A stretch of 5,401 bases of DNA from Planctomycetota bacterium (GCA_023417165.1 JAEZGD010000382.1:1-5401); one strand, 5' to 3'. Counted from the first letter of the stretch, positions 1-5,049 are shown. The notes: a model not told the origin generated them from the sequence alone. Program-made: numbers and translations.

Positions 1-132
1 GCGTGCCAGAACATGCTGCGCCCGAATCGCAAGCGACGGCGAAACGTCGTAACGCTGGTTTTTATGCAGGAAGGACGCAGAAAAGAAATTTTCTCAGCGC
101 GCGTGGAACACGTGTACGCGCTGCTCGCCTAG
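1..132 (+). CDS. Possible 3' end of an upstream gene (partial, uncertain)
   Basis: Frame 1 is open from the first base of the window to a TAG at 130-132. It gives 43 residues that end in ARVEHVYALLA, preceded by a very basic stretch (RPNRKRRR). About two thirds of its third codon positions are G or C, which mildly favours real coding. I recognise no family in it. An open stretch this short at the window edge can arise by chance in GC-rich DNA. The opposite strand here also has a short open frame, but that one lacks a standard start codon after its last stop. Treat this as a possible C-terminal tail only; the upstream sequence would settle it. Confidence 0.25.
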   Translation, partial: ACQNMLRPNRKRRRNVVTLVFMQEGRRKEIFSARVEHVYALLA

Positions 133-133
133 G

Positions 134-167
134 CGATAGCACGGCCGGCTGCATAATCCGATAGCAC
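134..167. repeat. 9-bp direct repeat CGATAGCAC, two copies
   Basis: CGATAGCAC occurs at 134-142 and again at 159-167, 25 bp apart start to start. It lies in the gap upstream of the isomerase-like gene. The spacing of about two and a half helical turns does not put both copies on the same face of the helix. It could be a pair of protein-binding half sites or chance. Confidence 0.35.
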
Positions 168-211
168 TGGTTCGCTGAAAGGAAAGGCACCTCGGTCAAC
201 GGTGCGAATTG

Positions 212-230
212 GTGAGCACGCCGTGCTCAC
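212..230. promoter_or_regulatory. Perfect 19-bp palindrome upstream of the isomerase-like gene
   Basis: Arms GTGAGCACG (212-220) and CGTGCTCAC (222-230) are perfect reverse complements around a single C at 221. The site lies 114 bp upstream of the ATG at 345 and just upstream of the candidate promoter at 257-285. That position would suit a dimeric regulator's operator. As RNA it would fold into a short hairpin, but no T-run follows, so it is a poor intrinsic terminator. It may instead be one copy of an interspersed genomic palindrome, since the window holds others of similar size. Confidence 0.45.
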
Positions 231-256
231 TTCCGCATGCTAGCGGGTTCCCTTTC

Positions 257-285
257 TTTACAGCGACTACACAATCTTGCATACT
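257..285 (+). promoter_or_regulatory. Candidate sigma70-type promoter for the isomerase-like gene
   Basis: TTTACA (257-262, five of six bases matching TTGACA) and CATACT (280-285, four of six matching TATAAT) are separated by exactly 17 nt. Transcription would begin near 292 and leave a leader of about 50 nt before the ATG at 345. This placement also argues against the in-frame ATG at 237 as the true start, because it lies upstream of the promoter. The call rests on motif matching alone. Confidence 0.35.
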
Positions 286-344
286 ACGCCGCTGACATCG
301 CGCGGCCCGGGCGGGGCCGACGGAACACGCGAGAAAGGTCACGG

Positions 345-1172
345 ATGAAACAGCTCTCATTCAACGAGCTTACGACCTATCGATGGTCGTTCGAACAGGA
401 CGTTCAGGAATATGCCGCCGCCGGAATTGCGGCGATCGGTGTGTGGCGGCACAAACTTTCGGATTTCGGCGAGGCCAAAGGAGCCGAACTTCTGCGGGAG
501 CATGGTTTGGCGGTGTCCAGCTTGTTGTGGGCCGGCGGCTTTACCGGCAGCGATGGCCGCAGCCACAAAGACAGCATCGAAGACGCGCTCGACGCGGTGC
601 GCCTGGCGGCAGAGCTCGAAGCTTCGGCCCTGGTGATGCACACCGGTGCGCGCGCCGGACATACGCACAATCACGCTAAACGGCTGGTGAAAATCGCGCT
701 GGTCGAAATCGCGCAGTTGGCCGAAGCCTCCGGCGTCACGCTCGCTCTCGAAGCAATGCATCCGGGCTGCGCGACCGACTGGACGTATTTGACTGGTCTC
801 ACCGAAGCCCGCGAACTGCTCGGCGAGATCGGTTCGCCAGCACTGAAGCTGGTCGTCGATACCTATCATTTGTGCCAGGAAGGCGTGCCGGATGCGTTTG
901 ACGATCCCGATTTCATCGATCTGATCGGGCTCGTGCAATTGGGCGATTCCCGCGTGCCGCCCGCCGGTGAACAGAATCGCTGCCGCCTCGGCGAGGGCGC
1001 ACTGCCGCTGGAAGAGACAGTCCGTCGCTTGTGTCGCGCAGGCTATCGCGGATATTGGGAAGTGGAGCTGCTCGGCGAGGATGTCGAAACCACCGACTAC
1101 GCCGAACTGCTCGACCAATCGCAGCAAGCCATCCGCCGCTGGTTCAAGCCCACGGGCCGGATGATTGCTTAG
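345..1172 (+). CDS. Sugar phosphate isomerase/epimerase family protein (TIM barrel)
   Basis: This 275-residue protein looks like a xylose isomerase-like / AP endonuclease family 2 TIM barrel. Such soluble, metal-dependent enzymes isomerise or epimerise sugars or sugar phosphates; the exact substrate cannot be read from sequence. The start at 345 is chosen because a purine-rich GAGAAAGG (331-338) sits 6 nt upstream, and because the 36 residues gained from the ATG at 237 are low-complexity and Arg-rich. Visible landmarks at expected strand ends are LALEAMHP with Glu136, LVVDTYHL with Asp172 and His175, VQLGDSR with Asp201, a loop RLGEGALPL near 214-222, and YWEVELLG with Glu239 and Glu241. Glu136, Asp172, His175 and a late Glu are the usual metal or catalytic positions. 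The His usual in the HVxD-like strand is Gln198 here, so metal binding may be altered. The gene stands alone and converges on the UVR-motif gene. Alternatives are an inosose or hydroxypyruvate isomerase-like enzyme. The family call is firm, the reaction is not. Confidence 0.88.
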   Translation: MKQLSFNELTTYRWSFEQDVQEYAAAGIAAIGVWRHKLSDFGEAKGAELLREHGLAVSSLLWAGGFTGSDGRSHKDSIEDALDAVRLAAELEASALVMHTGARAGHTHNHAKRLVKIALVEIAQLAEASGVTLALEAMHPGCATDWTYLTGLTEARELLGEIGSPALKLVVDTYHLCQEGVPDAFDDPDFIDLIGLVQLGDSRVPPAGEQNRCRLGEGALPLEETVRRLCRAGYRGYWEVELLGEDVETTDYAELLDQSQQAIRRWFKPTGRMIA

Positions 1173-1197
1173 AGAACGACGATCGTCCTCGGTTCTC
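1172..1197 (+). terminator. Weak stem-loop just after the isomerase-like gene
   Basis: GAGAAC (1172-1177) pairs with GTTCTC (1192-1197), and the loop contains the perfect 10-bp palindrome GACGATCGTC (1178-1187). The stem begins on the last base of the stop codon, where a transcript end would be useful. No T-run follows, so it does not meet the intrinsic-terminator pattern. It may act as a 3'-end stabiliser or mean nothing. Confidence 0.2.
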
Positions 1198-1269
1198 GCG
1201 GGCTCATGCCGTCATGAAAAGGCGCGACGTGGACTGCTAGAGTGGGTTCACGCTATCACCCGAACCCCG

Positions 1270-1288
1270 CACGGGCGAGACGCCCGTG
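1270..1288. repeat. 19-bp inverted repeat between convergent genes
   Basis: CACGGGCG (1270-1277) and CGCCCGTG (1281-1288) are perfect 8-bp arms around AGA. The repeat lies between two gene ends that face each other, so it could form a GC-rich hairpin at the 3' end of either transcript. There is no T-run on either side. From memory, near-identical 'cacgggcg...cgcccgtg' units are scattered through planctomycete and related genomes, which would make it an interspersed repeat; I cannot check that here. Confidence 0.5.
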
Positions 1289-1303
1289 GCACCCTCACTT
1301 CAC

Positions 1304-1324
1304 TCGCCCCTCGCCCCTCGCCCC
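1304..1324. repeat. Three tandem copies of the 7-mer TCGCCCC
   Basis: TCGCCCC is repeated exactly three times (1304-1310, 1311-1317, 1318-1324). Looser echoes on either side (CACTTCACTCGCC before, CACTCGCCACTT after) make 1291-1340 a pyrimidine-rich, low-complexity strip. It ends at the stop codon of the minus-strand UVR-motif gene. Replication slippage is the simplest origin. Confidence 0.6.
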
Positions 1325-1338
1325 TAACCACTCGCCAC

Positions 1339-2085
1339 TTACTTGCTACTGCGTTTCGCGAGTTCATCGCGAATCTTGGCAGCCAGTTCGTACTGTTCGG
1401 CAGCGACTGCTTCTGACAGTTTTTGGCGCAGGCGTGATTCATCGTCGAACTGATCGCGCAACGAGTCGCGCAGCTCGCGCACGCGCGCGACCATTTCGTC
1501 TTCTTCGAAATGTTCTTCGGCTTCGTGTTCGGCAAAGACGGCGCGAATCCGATCCAGGCCGCGCTCGATGGCGGTCACGGCTTGATGCGGACCATGTTCT
1601 TCCAATTCGGCCAGCGCGTCGGCTTGCGTGCGTTGAAAGAGAACATAGGGACGATACTGTTCGTGCGAGACTGTCCAAGTGTCGTCCGGCGAATGATCGC
1701 GACAAAAGTCCATCAGCCCCAGCGTATGATCGGCATCGGCCATCGCCGAGCGAAACTGGCGCAGACGCAACCAGCAATTGCGGCGGTGATAGTACTGCAC
1801 GAACTCGCGGTCGGCCTCGTTGCATTGCTCTTCGGAGAGGACAAAATCCTCGCCGAGATGCACCGCTTCGCCGACGAGGTAGTCGTAATAGCTTTCGAAG
1901 CCGTTGGGACGCTCGCCATCGGGACGACCCTCGGTTTCGAGCTGCAAAAGTCCCAGGTCGATGCGCATTTGAATGACCTGGCGGCCGTTGTCGCCTTTGA
2001 CCATGCGGACGTTGGCCGAGTCCATCTCGTACGGAAAGTCTCTGAGGATGCGGTCAATGTTTTCGCGACGCGGAGGCATATTCAC
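1339..2085 (-). CDS. UvrB/UvrC (UVR) motif-containing protein without helicase or nuclease domains
   Basis: This 248-residue acidic, probably cytosolic protein ends in a UVR motif at about residues 217-245 (key pieces LRQKLSEAV and ELAAKIRDEL). The UVR motif is the helical hairpin through which UvrB and UvrC contact each other, and it also occurs in McsA and some Clp proteins. The N-terminal part carries IQMRIDLGLLQLE and GRPDGERPNGFES (about 38-65), a block I associate with planctomycete proteins often labelled 'DNA helicase UvrBC'. The middle (about 85-185) is helical and TPR-like, with YYHRRN and EQYRPYV. There are no Walker motifs, no GIY-YIG domain and no Cys4 zinc site (three Cys, not paired), so it is not UvrB, UvrC or McsA. 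The frame begins with GTG at 2085; the ATG at 2079, two codons later, is an equally good start. No clear Shine-Dalgarno is visible. It is a single gene with a candidate promoter at 2131-2139. Its role is unknown; DNA repair or protein quality control are only guesses from the motif. Confidence 0.85.
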   Translation of the reverse strand: MNMPPRRENIDRILRDFPYEMDSANVRMVKGDNGRQVIQMRIDLGLLQLETEGRPDGERPNGFESYYDYLVGEAVHLGEDFVLSEEQCNEADREFVQYYHRRNCWLRLRQFRSAMADADHTLGLMDFCRDHSPDDTWTVSHEQYRPYVLFQRTQADALAELEEHGPHQAVTAIERGLDRIRAVFAEHEAEEHFEEDEMVARVRELRDSLRDQFDDESRLRQKLSEAVAAEQYELAAKIRDELAKRSSK

Positions 2086-2130
2086 AGACGCGGAAAGCGC
2101 GCCAAAGGAGTACTTCGGGAAGTCAAAGGA

Positions 2131-2139
2131 ATTATAGCA
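2131..2139 (-). promoter_or_regulatory. Candidate extended -10 promoter for the UVR-motif gene
   Basis: Read on the minus strand, 2139 to 2131 is TGCTATAAT, a perfect extended -10 element (TG-N-TATAAT). No good -35 is seen at the right distance, which is acceptable for extended -10 promoters. Transcription would start near 2124 and give a leader of about 40 nt before the GTG at 2085 or ATG at 2079. Distance and orientation fit this gene well. Confidence 0.45.
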
Positions 2140-2174
2140 GATGAATCAACCTGCGGACCACGCCGCGCAGGCAG

Positions 2175-2202
2175 GTGACTTCGCGCGCCAAAGACGTATG
2201 AT
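2175..2202 (+). promoter_or_regulatory. Candidate promoter for the acyl-CoA dehydrogenase gene
   Basis: GTGACT (2175-2180, four of six bases matching TTGACA) and TATGAT (2197-2202, five of six matching TATAAT) are 16 nt apart. Transcription would start near 2209, about 30 nt before the ATG at 2240. With the minus-strand element at 2131-2139 it makes a compact divergent promoter region. No obvious operator palindrome lies between them. Confidence 0.35.
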
Positions 2203-2239
2203 TGTGTGTCCCCCCACTCATCTTGACTAGGGCACGCGC

Positions 2240-3994
2240 ATGGCTGTGGATCGCGAAAAACAAATGGCCGAGGCGGAAGAACTCTTGTCCGACCGCCCCG
2301 CCGAACGCGGCTTCGCCAAGGGGCTGTTCTTTGGCGAATATTTAAGCGACGCGCTGTTGCCTTATCCCGATCTTCGGCACGACCCGACCGTGCTCGAATT
2401 GCGCACACGCTTGCGCGAATACTTGCAAAGCAGCGTCGATCCCGTTGCTATCGATCGCCAGGCGGAAATTCCGCAAATCGTGGTCGAAGGCTTGGGACGC
2501 TTGGGCGTGCTTGGTGCTTGCTTGCCAGCAAGTGTCGGCGGCCACGATCTGTCGCAAGCGTCGTACTGTCAACTGCTTGAAGTGCTCGGCGCGCATTGCG
2601 GCAGCACGGCGCTGTTCGTCAACGCGCATCATTCGATCGGTCCGCGCGCGATCGTGCTGTTCGGCAACGAGGAACAGAAGGCGCGCTATCTGCCGAAGCT
2701 CGCCACTGGTGAATGGATCAGCGCGTTCGCACTCACCGAACCGGAAGCTGGCAGCGATGCGGCGAATGTGCAAACGCAAGCGGTGCCGACGCCCGATGGC
2801 CGCGGCTATGTCATCAATGGTCAGAAACGCTGGATTACCAATGGCGGCATCGCCCAGGTGTTGACGCTGATGGCGCGCACGCCGGTGCCGGGCAGCAGCG
2901 AAACGAAGATCACCGCGTTTATCGTCACGCCTGATATGCCTGGATTCGAAGTCGTTGAGAAGCGCATGGACAAGCTCGGCGTGCGCGGCACGGCGACGGC
3001 GCGGCTGGCGTTTCACGATATGTACGTTCCTAAAGAGAACATCTTGGGAACGCTTGGCAAAGGCTTGAAGATCGCGCTCACCGTGCTCGACTTTGGTCGC
3101 ACCACGTTCGGCGCCAGCTGCACCGGCGCGGCGAAGTTCTGTGGTGAGCTCGCCCGCGCGCATGTGAAGTCGCGCGTGCAGTTCAGCCAACCGCTCGCCG
3201 AGTTCGAAATGGTGCAGGAAAAGATCGCCTGGATGCAGGCGGCCACCTTCGCGATGGAAGCCTGCACGTATCAGACCGCCGCGCTGATCGACTCCGGCGA
3301 AGGGGACTTCATGCTCGAAACGGCAATGCTGAAGGTCCATAGCACCGAAGCGTTGTGGCGGATCATCAACGATACGTTTCAACTGCATGGCGGCCTGGCG
3401 TACTTCACCGATCAGCCGCTGGAGCGCATGCTGCGCGACGCGCGCATCAATCAGATTGGCGAAGGAGCCAACGACGTGCTGCGCGCGTTCTCGGCGCTGG
3501 TGGGCATGCGCGATGTCGGCAAAGAACTCGAAGGCGTGCTGCATGCGGTGCAGCAACCGCTGGGAAGAAACTTGCTCAAGCTCGGTCGCTTTACCGGTCG
3601 AAAAATCGGCGCGCTGCTTACCTCGCCAGCGGTGCGCGTGCGCAATGTCGAACTGGAAGACGATGCAGCGCGGCTCGGGCGGCTGGTGGGGTCGCTCGGC
3701 GCGAATGTCGAGCGGGCGCTGCGGACATATCAGCTCGAGATCGTCGACAAGCAGCATCAGCTCGGTCGCATCGCCGACGCCGCCACCGAACTGTATGTCA
3801 GCGCCTGCGTGCTGAATCGCTTGGACGCCCTGCTCCGCGACCATCACCTGGCCGACGAGGAGAAGCAAACCGAGCTCGCCACCGGTCGCTATTACCTCCG
3901 CCTTTCCGCCCGGCGCATCCACCGCGCCCTCGCCGACATGTGGGACAACGACGACGACGCCACCAATCGTCTAGCGCGGCAGGTTTTGGGGTAG
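2240..3994 (+). CDS. Acyl-CoA dehydrogenase, VLCAD/ACAD9-like with C-terminal extension
   Basis: This 584-residue flavoenzyme is expected to oxidise acyl-CoA to trans-2-enoyl-CoA in fatty acid beta-oxidation, passing electrons to an electron transfer flavoprotein. The N-terminal helical domain spans roughly 50-160. The middle beta domain opens with the family signature FALTEPEAGSD (163-173), followed by GQKRWITNG (194-202) and MDKLGVRGT (243-251). The C-terminal helical domain holds the FAD/ETF-side motif QLHGGLAYF (381-389) with the RDAR segment at 399-402. The likely catalytic base is Glu408 in GEGAND, matching the usual Glu of this family. Ordinary members have about 380-400 residues; this one adds about 160 after the core (helices 425-584) and about 45 before it, which is the VLCAD/ACAD9 layout. 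No signal peptide is seen. The ATG at 2240 has only a weak AGGG (2229-2232) upstream; Met9 is a less likely start. Chain-length preference is inferred from architecture only. Confidence 0.93.
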   Translation: MAVDREKQMAEAEELLSDRPAERGFAKGLFFGEYLSDALLPYPDLRHDPTVLELRTRLREYLQSSVDPVAIDRQAEIPQIVVEGLGRLGVLGACLPASVGGHDLSQASYCQLLEVLGAHCGSTALFVNAHHSIGPRAIVLFGNEEQKARYLPKLATGEWISAFALTEPEAGSDAANVQTQAVPTPDGRGYVINGQKRWITNGGIAQVLTLMARTPVPGSSETKITAFIVTPDMPGFEVVEKRMDKLGVRGTATARLAFHDMYVPKENILGTLGKGLKIALTVLDFGRTTFGASCTGAAKFCGELARAHVKSRVQFSQPLAEFEMVQEKIAWMQAATFAMEACTYQTAALIDSGEGDFMLETAMLKVHSTEALWRIINDTFQLHGGLAYFTDQPLERMLRDARINQIGEGANDVLRAFSALVGMRDVGKELEGVLHAVQQPLGRNLLKLGRFTGRKIGALLTSPAVRVRNVELEDDAARLGRLVGSLGANVERALRTYQLEIVDKQHQLGRIADAATELYVSACVLNRLDALLRDHHLADEEKQTELATGRYYLRLSARRIHRALADMWDNDDDATNRLARQVLG

Positions 3995-4045
3995 TTGTGG
4001 GGACATCGTCGAAAGCAGCCGTTTCGATAGGATTTGCTGCGGCCC

Positions 4046-4056
4046 AGGAGTATACT
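4046..4056 (+). promoter_or_regulatory. Overlapping signals before the small-protein gene: AGGAG and TATACT
   Basis: AGGAG at 4046-4050 could be a ribosome-binding site for the ATG at 4063, although its 12-nt gap is longer than ideal. It abuts TATACT (4051-4056), a five-of-six match to a -10 box. If that box is used, transcription would begin at or next to the ATG and the mRNA would be leaderless, leaving AGGAG untranscribed. No convincing -35 is visible 16-18 nt upstream. The two readings exclude each other in practice. The 68-bp gap after the dehydrogenase also contains a 6-bp stem with a 7-nt loop (TCGAAA 4009-4014, TTTCGA 4022-4027). Confidence 0.3.
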
Positions 4057-4062
4057 AAACGC

Positions 4063-4332
4063 ATGAATGCTCCTACCGGATATATGGTTTTAGACGAGGT
4101 GTTGTCACCTGTCTTGGCGGCGCTCCCTCCTGAAGCGGCGCAGCAAGTGATCGATGCCCAGTTGCGCCCTGAGGTGCTCGCCCGGTTGGATGTCTTGCGG
4201 GCGAAGGCCAACGATGGCACGCTGTCCGCCGCCGAACGCAGTGAGTACGAACGCTTCGTCGAGGCGATGGATGTCCTGGCTTTGTTCAAGCTCAAAGCGC
4301 GTCGCGCTCACGAGCGGCAATCGCCCTCATGA
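4063..4332 (+). CDS. Small helical protein paired with the HNH gene (putative partner/antitoxin-like)
   Basis: This 89-residue protein has no transmembrane segment, signal peptide or cysteine, and is predicted by eye to be mostly helical. Its most distinctive part is the charged C-terminal half at residues 54-80: LSAAERSEYERF, then VEAMDVLALFKLKAR. I recall similar 'LSxxExxEYExY...LLxLLxxKAR' tails in small proteins encoded directly before HNH endonuclease genes in planctomycetes and cyanobacteria, but cannot confirm this here. The ATG at 4063 is the first plausible start; the same frame is open far upstream only because it overlaps the dehydrogenase gene. The stop codon overlaps the next gene's ATG (ATGA at 4329-4332), which points to co-transcription and translational coupling. 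A cognate regulator, antitoxin or folding partner of the nuclease are possible roles; none is shown. Its function should be listed as unknown. Confidence 0.75.
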   Translation: MNAPTGYMVLDEVLSPVLAALPPEAAQQVIDAQLRPEVLARLDVLRAKANDGTLSAAERSEYERFVEAMDVLALFKLKARRAHERQSPS

Positions 4333-4706
4333 AGGCGGAACTGCGTCAGCTCGTGTGGGATCGCGCCGGCGCGTGCTGCGAATATTGTCATCTTCCGCAG
4401 GAAGCGCTCGAGCAAACGTTGCATGTCGAGCACATCGTCTCTCGGCAGCACTTGGGACCGACGGACGAATCTAACCTCGCCTTGGCTTGCGACCGCTGCA
4501 ATCTCTACAAAGGGCCGAATCTAACGGCCATTGACCCCGAGTCCGGAGCCGTCGTGATGCTCTTTCATCCGCGGCACGATGCTTGGCCGACGCATTTTCG
4601 GCTGCGTGGCACATGCATCGAAGGTCTCACGCCCAGCGGCCGAGCCACCGTCCGCTTGCTCAACATGAATGATGAGAATCGACGACGCATTCGCGAATGG
4701 TTGTGA
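4329..4706 (+). CDS. HNH endonuclease family protein
   Basis: This 125-residue protein carries a full HNH (beta-beta-alpha metal) nuclease motif. CEYC (Cys17, Cys20) and CDRC (Cys54, Cys57) form a four-cysteine zinc site that holds the fold. HVEHI supplies the catalytic His35 with neighbouring Glu34, SNLALAC supplies Asn49, and CNLYKGPN supplies Asn58 and Lys61. All expected motif residues are present, so it should be an active metal-dependent DNA nickase or nuclease. After the motif comes a conserved-looking tail with LFHPR (78-82), HFRL and GLTPSGRATVRLLNMN (99-114), which I recognise from stand-alone bacterial HNH proteins of about this length. There is no extra DNA-binding or methylase domain. 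The start overlaps the preceding stop by 4 bp and no separate Shine-Dalgarno is needed. Whether it acts in defence, as a toxin, in selfish spread or in repair is not visible. Confidence 0.9.
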   Translation: MKAELRQLVWDRAGACCEYCHLPQEALEQTLHVEHIVSRQHLGPTDESNLALACDRCNLYKGPNLTAIDPESGAVVMLFHPRHDAWPTHFRLRGTCIEGLTPSGRATVRLLNMNDENRRRIREWL

Positions 4707-4786
4707 GTGGCCGCATGTTGTGACGCGATTGAGAGTCATGTAGGGCGATGCCGTGCTACAACCAAGTAGTGCGCGAAGAGATTTGC

Positions 4787-4804
4787 AGCGGCATTCATGC
4801 CGCT
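4787..4804. repeat. 8+2+8 palindrome with AGCGGCAT arms, copy 1
   Basis: AGCGGCAT (4787-4794) and ATGCCGCT (4797-4804) flank the two bases TC. The 18-bp unit is the exact reverse complement of the unit at 5008-5025, so the two form an inverted pair about 220 bp apart. Confidence 0.65.
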
Positions 4805-4836
4805 TCGTTTCTATTAGGTTGTCGTTGGACACCAGC

Positions 4837-4854
4837 GGGCTCGATGCGGAGCCC
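4837..4854. repeat. Hairpin with GGGCTC/GAGCCC arms
   Basis: GGGCTC (4837-4842) and GAGCCC (4849-4854) are perfect 6-bp arms around the loop GATGCG. It is again 18 bp overall but with a longer loop than the 8+2+8 units, and may be a decayed or related unit. Confidence 0.45.
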
Positions 4855-4927
4855 CATTCATGAGGCTTCTCGATGAACGTGGCTTTTTAGCCGCCGGCCC
4901 ACGGCGTAAACGCCACAGGCATCGGCA

Positions 4928-4945
4928 AGGCTCATGAATGAGCCT
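4928..4945. repeat. 8+2+8 palindrome with AGGCTCAT arms
   Basis: AGGCTCAT (4928-4935) and ATGAGCCT (4938-4945) flank GA. The inner CAT-GA-ATG core is identical to that of the unit at 5008-5025 while the outer arm bases differ but stay complementary. That is the pattern expected if the structure, not the sequence, is kept. Confidence 0.6.
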
Positions 4946-4975
4946 GACGAACACACGCGCGTTAGGCTTCGCTTA

Positions 4976-4993
4976 CCCGCCGTCAACGGCGGG
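4976..4993. repeat. 8+2+8 palindrome with CCCGCCGT arms
   Basis: CCCGCCGT (4976-4983) and ACGGCGGG (4986-4993) flank CA. It has the same total size and two-base centre as its neighbours but a different, GC-richer arm and no CAT/ATG core. Confidence 0.55.
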
Positions 4994-5002
4994 CTGAAGA
5001 GA

Positions 5003-5049
5003 GCGAAAGCGGCATGAATGCCGCTCACTCGTATTGATGCCGCTTTCGC
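5003..5049. repeat. 13-bp perfect inverted repeat enclosing half of another palindrome
   Basis: GCGAAAGCGGCAT (5003-5015) and ATGCCGCTTTCGC (5037-5049) are perfect 13-bp arms separated by 21 nt. The left arm overlaps the 8+2+8 unit at 5008-5025, so a transcript here could form either the short hairpin or this longer stem, but not both. It is the longest perfect stem found in the window. Confidence 0.6.
5008..5025. repeat. 8+2+8 palindrome with AGCGGCAT arms, copy 2 (inverted)
   Basis: AGCGGCAT (5008-5015) and ATGCCGCT (5018-5025) flank GA. The unit is the exact reverse complement of 4787-4804. Its left arm also pairs with 5037-5044 as part of the longer 13-bp stem. Confidence 0.65.

Noticed and set aside
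237..344. N-terminal extension of the isomerase-like gene from the ATG at 237
   Set aside because: The 36 extra residues look untranslated, a better ribosome site precedes the ATG at 345, and the candidate promoter lies downstream of 237.
357..1127. 256-residue open frame on the minus strand opposite the isomerase-like gene
   Set aside because: It lies wholly inside a gene with clear TIM-barrel motifs and shows no family features of its own.
1242..1976. 244-residue plus-strand open frame across the convergent gap
   Set aside because: It is extremely Arg-rich, starts in repeat sequence and overlaps the UVR gene antisense, so it is not credible as a protein.
1510..2178. 222-residue plus-strand open frame opposite the UVR-motif gene
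   Set aside because: It is an antisense shadow: the minus strand carries a recognised UVR motif and a well-placed promoter. This frame also runs across the divergent promoter region.
2342..3922. 526-residue open frame on the minus strand opposite the dehydrogenase
   Set aside because: It is a mirror of a well-supported gene in GC-rich DNA. Its composition is heavy in Arg, Ala, His and Gln, with no recognisable domain, while the plus strand has the full acyl-CoA dehydrogenase motifs.
4521..4832. 103-residue minus-strand open frame over the end of the HNH gene
   Set aside because: More than half lies antisense to the HNH gene and the rest is in repeats. No domain is visible.
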